The notes under the pieces: model-generated | The model's database searches: none | Told to the model about the DNA's origin: nothing | What the model saw: the letters and a program-made list of their open reading frames with translations, nothing else | In this document: positions 5,440-9,724 of the stretch, one piece after another | Layout: each line of letters starts with the position of its first letter | How positions within the stretch are numbered: the stretch's first letter is position 1 | Assembly (NCBI GenBank): GCA_026416655.1 | Contig: JAOAES010000154.1 | Location: 1 to 9,724, forward strand | Direction of reading: 5' to 3' | Length of the DNA stretch: 9,724 nucleotides | From: Fimbriimonadales bacterium | GTDB lineage: Bacteria > Armatimonadota > Fimbriimonadia > Fimbriimonadales > GBS-DC | Program-made: the position numbers and the translations under genes

Positions 5440-6723
5440 GTGGTACAACCCCGAATCAACTACTGGGCGATCAGTGCGTTCTGGCTGGGCGTGAGCGTGC
5501 ATTGGGCAGCGTTCCTGACGATTGTGATGCAGGCGCGGGTGAATGACCTCGCTCCCGAAGCGCAGCGCGGCGTCTACCTTGCGTGGCTGGCGGCGGCAGG
5601 CGCGCTGATTTCCACCGTAATCGAACTCATTGCGGGTCCGATTAGCGACCGCAGCACGGCGCGAATGGGCAGGCGACGCCCGTTTATTCTGTGGGGCACG
5701 CTGCTGAGCCTGCCGTTCATCCTGCTGTTTATGACCACGCAGAGCTTCGCGCTGCTGATTCTGCACTTTGTGGCGATTCAACTCTTTCTGAACTGGGCGA
5801 ACGGACCCTATCAGGCGGTGATTCCCGACTATGTGCCCCCTGAGCGGCACGGCTTGGCGTCGGCGTATATGGGGATGATGACACTAATCGGCACGCTGCT
5901 GGGCTTGGCGTTGGCGGGCGCGCTGCTGGGGGAGCCTCCCCTCATCTTGGGTGAGCTTCCCCGCACAACGCGCCTGCAAATCGTGGGTGGGACGCTGGTC
6001 GGGTTCCTGCTTATCACCATGCTCTGGACGGTGTTGGGCGTGCGCGAGCCGCAGTGGCAGCCCAATCACCCTGACGAGAAACGCCTGCGCTTGGCGCACT
6101 TCGTGAACATCTTACTGAACGAGCTGCCCAACTTCCGCTGGGTGGTGGTCTCGCGGTTTGTGTTCAACATGGGCTTTTTCACCGCGCTGTTCTTTCTGGA
6201 GTTTTACTTGCGCGACACGATTGGGTTGAAAGGCGCGGCGCCGCAGCATGCGTTCGGCTTTATGGCAACGGCGACGCTGACCGGCGTGCTGGGCAACTGG
6301 CTGGCGGGCACGCTCGCCGACCGCATCAGCAAAAAGCGGATTATCTACTACTGCATTGCGCTGATGTGCGCTTGCGCGGGGCTGTTCCTGGCGGCGCAGA
6401 ACCTGATGATGGTGTACCTGACGGGCGCGCTTTTTGGTGTGGCATGGGGTGCTTACTCAGCGGTGGACTGGGCGTTAGCCAGCAATCTCGTGCCCGTCAG
6501 CGAGTCGGGGCGGTACATGGCTATCTGGCATATCGCGATGACGATGCCGCAGGTGGTTGCGCCGCTGATTGCGGGACCGCTGGGCGACTGGCTGAACGGC
6601 ACATATGGCTTGGGCACGGGCTGGCGCTGGATTTTCCTGCTTGCGCCGGTCTACTTCCTTGCGTCGGCGTGGCTCCTGAAGCCCGTGCAGGAACGAAGGG
6701 GCGAACGGGGCTACAACATCTGA
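5440..6723 (+). CDS. MFS transporter, SLC45/sucrose-transporter-like
   Basis: A major facilitator superfamily permease. Starting at GTG 5440 gives 427 residues with about 12 membrane segments, the first at about residues 8-30. The frame is open upstream to an ATG at 5266, but the 58 extra codons are not protein-like, contain the TATAAT box and would put a long polar stretch before the first helix. The family signature after helix 2 is clear: Gly66-Pro-Ile-Ser-Asp70-Arg71, then Gly77-Arg-Arg-Arg80-Pro-Phe-Ile, with a weaker copy in the second half (Gly290-Thr-Leu-Ala-Asp294-Arg295). The Ser-Asp-Arg...Gly-Arg-Arg-Arg-Pro-Phe-Ile form and Gly-Pro-Tyr-Gln-Ala-Val-Ile-Pro-Asp (122-130) are like the SLC45/sucrose-proton symporter group, and Asp343 lies in a late helix. 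Sugar transport is a fair guess, but substrate is not determined. Its last 13 bp overlap the convergent DUF1800 gene. Confidence 0.9.
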   Translation: MVQPRINYWAISAFWLGVSVHWAAFLTIVMQARVNDLAPEAQRGVYLAWLAAAGALISTVIELIAGPISDRSTARMGRRRPFILWGTLLSLPFILLFMTTQSFALLILHFVAIQLFLNWANGPYQAVIPDYVPPERHGLASAYMGMMTLIGTLLGLALAGALLGEPPLILGELPRTTRLQIVGGTLVGFLLITMLWTVLGVREPQWQPNHPDEKRLRLAHFVNILLNELPNFRWVVVSRFVFNMGFFTALFFLEFYLRDTIGLKGAAPQHAFGFMATATLTGVLGNWLAGTLADRISKKRIIYYCIALMCACAGLFLAAQNLMMVYLTGALFGVAWGAYSAVDWALASNLVPVSESGRYMAIWHIAMTMPQVVAPLIAGPLGDWLNGTYGLGTGWRWIFLLAPVYFLASAWLLKPVQERRGERGYNI

Positions 6724-8090
6724 TACTCTGCCGCGCTGAACACAATCTGCAGCGCGCCCTGCACGGTCTGGCGGTCGCGTTGGCGCAGAGCGTTCGTGCC
6801 CCCACGCTTCTCTAAATACTCCAGCAGGCTCTGGCGCGTGCGCGGCTGCAGCGACACATCCAGAACCGCCTCCAATCGCTGGACGAACTCCTCCAGGGTG
6901 CGGGGCGCGGGCAAACCGACCAGTTCGTTCAGGGTGGCGAAGCCGATGCCCCGGCGATCAGGCAACAGGAACTCGGCGAAGCGCATCCGCTCCAGCATCG
7001 TGGTCGAGCTAATCCACGCCTTGCCCCATTCCCAACCAGCGACATCGGGTGGATAGAGCAGGAACTGCCCGATTCGGCGCGTCCATTGGGTAGCGAGTCG
7101 CAGGTACGCTGCCAGCAGGCGTTGTCCCGCGCCGTCGTTCAGGTTCACCGCCCGCAGCCGCTCGCCTACGCCCACCTGCCGCAGCGTCCCCACCACGAAC
7201 TCCACCGGGCTTTTGACGCGCTTACGCCAGTTCGTGTGGCTCCAGAAGGCAGGCGTGAGCAGCAGGCGGCGCATGAGCGCGCGAATGCTGTAGCCCGAAT
7301 CCCGAAACACTTTGGCTAACTCCTGCACCGTGCGTTCATCGGGCGGCTCCACATCATTAACAAAATGCTGATAAAACTTGCGGGCAAGATGTGGTGCGGT
7401 CGCGGGATGCGCTACTGCCATCTCAACAATCTCCTCACCCCCAAATCGACCGCGTTTGCCAAACACTTCTTTCTCGCTGTCGTCATGCTGATTGCGATTG
7501 AACACGAAGCTGCCCGTGACGCGGCTGAACGACCAGCCTGTGAACGCGCGCGCCGCCTCCTGAATGTCGCGCTCGGTATAGTGCCCGATGCCCATCGTGA
7601 ACAGCTCGAACAGCTCGCGGGCGAAGTTCTCGTTTGGCTTGCCTTTCACATTCCGATTCCCATCCAGCCACACCAGCATCGCAGGGTCTTTCGCGACCTC
7701 CAGCGTGAGCGTTTTGAAGTTGTCCAGTCCGAGACGCTGGAAGAGCTGGATCTGGATAAGCATCAGCCTGCCCGCCTGCACTTTGGAGGCAGAGGTCGCG
7801 AAGTGGTTGTGCCAGAATAGCGCGATGCGCTCCTGAATCGGCTGTTGCGAGACGAGCATCCGATAGAGCCACCACGCACTTACCGCCTGGGGCTGCAGGT
7901 TGTTCATCTCGCCTTGTAACAGGCGTAGCACGGCTTCATCGTCGATATCGCTGTCGAAGGGGTTCTCCAGCAGTTTGTCGACCGCCCCCTCGATGCCCAG
8001 CGGGACGAGGGGTTCGATCTCGCTTGCGCGCGCGCTGAAGCCCGTGCGCCTGTGCAGATGTGCCAGACGCTCCCTTAGACTCGATTGCAT
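6711..8090 (-). CDS. DUF1800 family protein
   Basis: A 459-residue protein with the main DUF1800 landmarks in order: Arg-Arg-Thr-Gly-Phe (14-18), Trp-Trp-Leu-Tyr-Arg-Met (73-78), Phe-Trp-His-Asn-His-Phe (92-97), Leu-Asp-Gly-Asn (142-145), Asn-Glu-Asn-Phe-Ala-Arg-Glu-Leu (153-160) followed by Glu-Leu-Phe-Thr-Met-Gly, Ala-Phe-Thr-Gly-Trp (182-186), and His-Pro-Ala-Thr-Ala (228-232) ahead of a Lys-Phe-Tyr-Gln-His-Phe-Val segment. Length is typical. Biochemical function is unknown; the family commonly sits beside a DUF1501 gene in large-genome environmental bacteria. No such partner is adjacent here: downstream is the convergent transporter and upstream a prepilin-like gene. No signal peptide is visible. 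AAGGGA lies 4 nt before the ATG. A perfect inverted repeat 52-74 bp upstream suggests regulation. Confidence 0.93.
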   Translation of the reverse strand: MQSSLRERLAHLHRRTGFSARASEIEPLVPLGIEGAVDKLLENPFDSDIDDEAVLRLLQGEMNNLQPQAVSAWWLYRMLVSQQPIQERIALFWHNHFATSASKVQAGRLMLIQIQLFQRLGLDNFKTLTLEVAKDPAMLVWLDGNRNVKGKPNENFARELFELFTMGIGHYTERDIQEAARAFTGWSFSRVTGSFVFNRNQHDDSEKEVFGKRGRFGGEEIVEMAVAHPATAPHLARKFYQHFVNDVEPPDERTVQELAKVFRDSGYSIRALMRRLLLTPAFWSHTNWRKRVKSPVEFVVGTLRQVGVGERLRAVNLNDGAGQRLLAAYLRLATQWTRRIGQFLLYPPDVAGWEWGKAWISSTTMLERMRFAEFLLPDRRGIGFATLNELVGLPAPRTLEEFVQRLEAVLDVSLQPRTRQSLLEYLEKRGGTNALRQRDRQTVQGALQIVFSAAEYQML

Positions 8091-8141
8091 GGCGTCCCTT
8101 GGCTAATATTGACGATTCTGGACAGGGCGCGGTTCATTCTG

Positions 8142-8164
8142 GATTCGTGAAGTTTACACGAATC
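8142..8164. promoter_or_regulatory. Perfect 8-bp inverted repeat upstream of DUF1800, candidate operator
   Basis: GATTCGTG and CACGAATC are exact reverse complements flanking the 7-bp AT-rich centre AAGTTTA. The site lies in the 190-bp gap between DUF1800 (start 8090) and the prepilin-like gene (stop 8281), 52-74 bp ahead of the DUF1800 start. An AT-rich centre between 8-bp arms fits a dimeric repressor site; as RNA it would form an 8-bp stem. There is no U-run, so it is not a classical terminator. No clear -10/-35 pair was found nearby. Confidence 0.45.
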
Positions 8165-8239
8165 AAAGGCGACAGGTTTCGGATTGTGAACGCCACATGC
8201 CCACGCTTGCAGTTCGCGAAGCAATCTGGATGAAGTTGC

Positions 8240-8259
8240 CAAAGGGCGTGCGACCTTTG
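8240..8259. repeat. Short inverted repeat just after the prepilin-like gene
   Basis: CAAAGG (8240-8245) and CCTTTG (8254-8259) form a 6-bp stem with 8 bases between, which can add a CG/CG pair. It begins 21 bp past the prepilin-like gene's stop codon on the minus strand. It could protect or weakly terminate that transcript, but no U-tract follows in that direction, so it is not called as an intrinsic terminator. Confidence 0.25.
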
Positions 8260-8280
8260 AACCTCCGATTGGGCTGTTCC

Positions 8281-9168
8281 TCAATCCCACTCCTCACAGT
8301 AGTACGGGCGAGGATAGCACATCATCAGCATCCGATTCGGATTGCCCTCTTTCGGACGACTGGGCCAGCCGAAGAAGCTGGTGCGTTCGTGATACACGCC
8401 GCCCTGAATAAGCCAGCCGGGCTTCGGACGCCCCTCTATTGTTGTCGGGCGCGCTGTAATCTGGAGCAGGTCGCCCCGCCGTGAGGCGTCGGGGCGCAGG
8501 CGCGCACCGAATGCGCGCACATGCCCATCCACGAAGCTCGCCTGTCCGCGTCCGTGATAACGCGATTCCTCGCCCGTGAACACGCGCTCAGGAACCCGCG
8601 TGCGGTGCCCATGGCGCGGCTCTACCCCACTGACCGGCTCGAACCGCCCGCCATCACCCGAACCCAGCCAGCCGTCGAACCAGAACCCCGTGCTGGCAGG
8701 AAACGGCAATCGCGCCAGACTCACGGGCGGAACATCGGGATAGGTCACGGCGTTCACCGTTAGGCACCAGTTCGGCATGAGCGATACCTGCATCGGCTCG
8801 CCGTCGCAGAGAGGTGTGGCAATCGGACGCGCCGTGCGCACTGCCGTCAGTTCGGTCGGCTCCGACTCGGCAGGGCAAAGCGCGACCCGGTAGTCACGCA
8901 GGTACGGATAGAGAATCCCCCACACTGTGCGCAGACACACACCATCCGTCCCCGTCACCCGGTAAAACGCGAGGGGGAAGCACTCATCGTGGTCCTGCAC
9001 ATAGAGTAAGGTCGCCTTCGTCAGTTGGCGCAGGTTCGAGGTACACACACTCGCCTGGCTGGTGTGGCGCGCCGTGGTGAACACGGGCAACAACAACGCC
9101 GCCAACACAGCCACTATCGCTATCGCAATCAACAGTTCAATCAGCGTAAAGCCCCACTGTGTCCTCAT
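8281..9168 (-). CDS. Prepilin-type N-terminal cleavage/methylation domain protein
   Basis: A 295-residue type IV pilin-like/pseudopilin-like protein. The start at 9168 gives the classic five-residue leader, then Gly6/Phe7 as the prepilin peptidase site, Glu11 as the fifth mature residue and a hydrophobic helix to about residue 29 (Phe-Thr-Leu-Ile-Glu-Leu-Leu). The frame is open to 9261, but the extra residues are unlike a pilin leader and run through the hairpin at 9204-9246. After the helix come Cys-Thr-Ser-Asn-Leu-Arg-Gln-Leu (42-49) and Tyr-Val-Gln-Asp-His-Asp (56-61), typical of Armatimonadota/Planctomycetota members, and His205-x8-Asp214-Gly-His, close to the H-X9-DG C-terminal motif. 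Such proteins are exported and inserted by type II secretion/type IV pilus-like machinery; individual roles are unknown. Several Cys (42, 63, 78, 98, 121, 134, 284, 291) could form disulfides. GGGGG 6 nt before ATG is a weak ribosome binding site. Confidence 0.92.
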   Translation of the reverse strand: MRTQWGFTLIELLIAIAIVAVLAALLLPVFTTARHTSQASVCTSNLRQLTKATLLYVQDHDECFPLAFYRVTGTDGVCLRTVWGILYPYLRDYRVALCPAESEPTELTAVRTARPIATPLCDGEPMQVSLMPNWCLTVNAVTYPDVPPVSLARLPFPASTGFWFDGWLGSGDGGRFEPVSGVEPRHGHRTRVPERVFTGEESRYHGRGQASFVDGHVRAFGARLRPDASRRGDLLQITARPTTIEGRPKPGWLIQGGVYHERTSFFGWPSRPKEGNPNRMLMMCYPRPYYCEEWD

Positions 9169-9203
9169 AAGATACCCCCAATCAGCTAAGTCAGTCTTTG
9201 TCG

Positions 9204-9246
9204 GCGAGACGCTGACGCTACGCCTTGCGTAGATTGAGCGTCTCGC
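9204..9246. repeat. Long two-part hairpin between pyrB and the prepilin-like gene
   Basis: A perfect 10-bp outer inverted repeat (GCGAGACGCT at 9204-9213, AGCGTCTCGC at 9237-9246) encloses a perfect 6-bp inner one (CTACGC at 9218-9223, GCGTAG at 9227-9232) with a 3-base loop; a 4x4 internal loop separates the stems. The fold has 16 paired positions in 43 bp. It lies 175 bp after the pyrB stop and 35 bp before the prepilin-like ATG, both minus strand. No T-run follows on either strand, so it is not a standard intrinsic terminator; it could be an mRNA-stabilising or leader hairpin, a Rho-associated end, or a dispersed REP-like palindrome. The rest of the 253-bp gap (9169-9421) holds no convincing gene or promoter. 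Confidence 0.6.
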
Positions 9247-9421
9247 TGAAGCACCATCCATCGGTAGGTTGCCGACTCTCTGAACGCGCAGGCAGGCGGC
9301 TCAGTAGATGTTCAGCTACACGCGCTCAGGGAGGGAAAATCAGGAAGGTCTTTCGAGGAAGCCAAAGCAACCTGCAGGGATTATCGGCATCAGAGGACTC
9401 GTTCTGGAGTCGATGCGTCGG

Positions 9422-9724
9422 CTACTCGTGCCCCACTGCGTACTCCAGCACTGCCACGCGGGCATAGACACCGTTGCGTACCTGCGTGAGAATCAGCGAC
9501 TGTGCGCCGTCGGCGACTTCGTCGCTGATTTCAATCCCGCGCTGAATCGGTCCAGGGTGCATCACCACGCAGTCGGGCTTGGCAAGGCGCAGGCGTTCGG
9601 TGTTTACTTGATAGTCGCGGCGGTAGGCGTTCAGGCTGGGGAGCAGCCCCTGCGCCATCCGCTCAGTTTGGAGGCGCAGCGCCATCACGACATCGGCGTC
9701 GCGCATGGCTTCGCTGGCGTCGTG
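9422..9724 (-). CDS. pyrB: Aspartate carbamoyltransferase catalytic chain, C-terminal part (5' end outside window)
   Basis: The last 100 codons of ATCase, which joins carbamoyl phosphate and L-aspartate in the second step of pyrimidine synthesis in the cytoplasm. The frame is open to the right edge (His-Asp-Ala-Ser-Glu-Ala before the first internal Met), so the Met at 9706 is not the start. Family landmarks: Leu-Arg-Leu-Gln-Thr-Glu-Arg (fragment residues 16-22), whose Arg and Gln correspond to aspartate-binding Arg229 and Gln231 of the E. coli enzyme; His-Pro-Gly-Pro (56-59), the loop contacting carbamoyl phosphate; then Arg-Gly-Ile-Glu-Ile and the terminal Gln-Val-Arg-Asn-Gly-Val-Tyr-Ala-Arg helix, resembling the Bacillus-type enzymes. 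It ends normally in TAG. No pyrC follows within the window; the next gene downstream is the prepilin-like one after 253 bp. Confidence 0.95.
   Translation of the reverse strand, partial: HDASEAMRDADVVMALRLQTERMAQGLLPSLNAYRRDYQVNTERLRLAKPDCVVMHPGPIQRGIEISDEVADGAQSLILTQVRNGVYARVAVLEYAVGHE

Noticed and set aside
9204..9246. Intrinsic terminator for pyrB
   Set aside because: No T-run follows the stem on either strand and it is 175 bp from the pyrB stop.
9169..9261. N-terminal extension of the prepilin-like protein
   Set aside because: Pilin leaders are short; the extension crosses the strong hairpin and would put 31 residues before the normal Met.

Overview
The window looks like a moderately GC-rich, probably thermophilic or environmental bacterial chromosome, most likely Armatimonadota (Fimbriimonas/Chthonomonas-like). 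This is inferred from protein style: a single-purpose prepilin-like protein with an N-terminal methylation helix, a conserved Tyr-Val-Gln-Asp-His-Asp stretch and a late H-x8-DGH motif; a DUF1800 protein; and a secreted protein built of pre-peptidase C-terminal (PPC)-like repeats ending in a dockerin-like calcium module. Planctomycetota is the main alternative. There is no rRNA or tRNA gene, CRISPR array, insertion sequence or phage gene that I can see. Most of the window is ordinary chromosomal coding sequence.

Layout, left to right. Positions 1-2355 (minus) hold the first 785 codons of one large secreted protein whose 3' end lies beyond the left edge. It reads as one uninterrupted frame: signal peptide, a beta-rich N-terminal domain, three tandem PPC-like repeats of about 176 residues, then a dockerin-like pair of calcium loops. 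A divergent intergenic region (2356-2535) separates it from a small secreted OB-fold-like protein (2536-2928, plus). That gene ends 2 bp from the end of the convergent tryptophanase gene tnaA (2931-4310, minus), which follows a membrane-anchored alpha/beta-hydrolase gene (4361-5245, minus) by 50 bp; the two may share a transcript.

A second divergent region (5246-5439) carries a candidate -10 box for each flanking gene. The plus-strand MFS transporter (5440-6723) appears to start at a GTG placed 7 nt after a perfect TATAAT, so its mRNA is probably leaderless. The hydrolase ATG lies 10 nt after TATACT and also lacks a Shine-Dalgarno. A 15-bp palindrome lies just upstream of the transporter promoter. 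The transporter overlaps the convergent DUF1800 gene (6711-8090, minus) by 13 bp. Upstream of DUF1800, a 190-bp gap holds a perfect 8-bp inverted repeat around 7 bp, a good operator candidate. Next come a prepilin-like gene (8281-9168, minus), a 253-bp gap with a striking long hairpin (9204-9246), and the last 100 codons of aspartate carbamoyltransferase pyrB (9422-9724, minus; 5' end outside the window).

Functionally this is a mixed neighbourhood: cell-surface/secreted proteins (repeat protein, OB-fold protein, prepilin-like protein, possibly DUF1800), a catabolic PLP enzyme, a transporter and pyrimidine synthesis. I see no convincing new multi-gene system. The best leads are the architecture of the large secreted protein, the leaderless promoter with adjacent palindrome, and the two inverted-repeat elements at 8142-8164 and 9204-9246.
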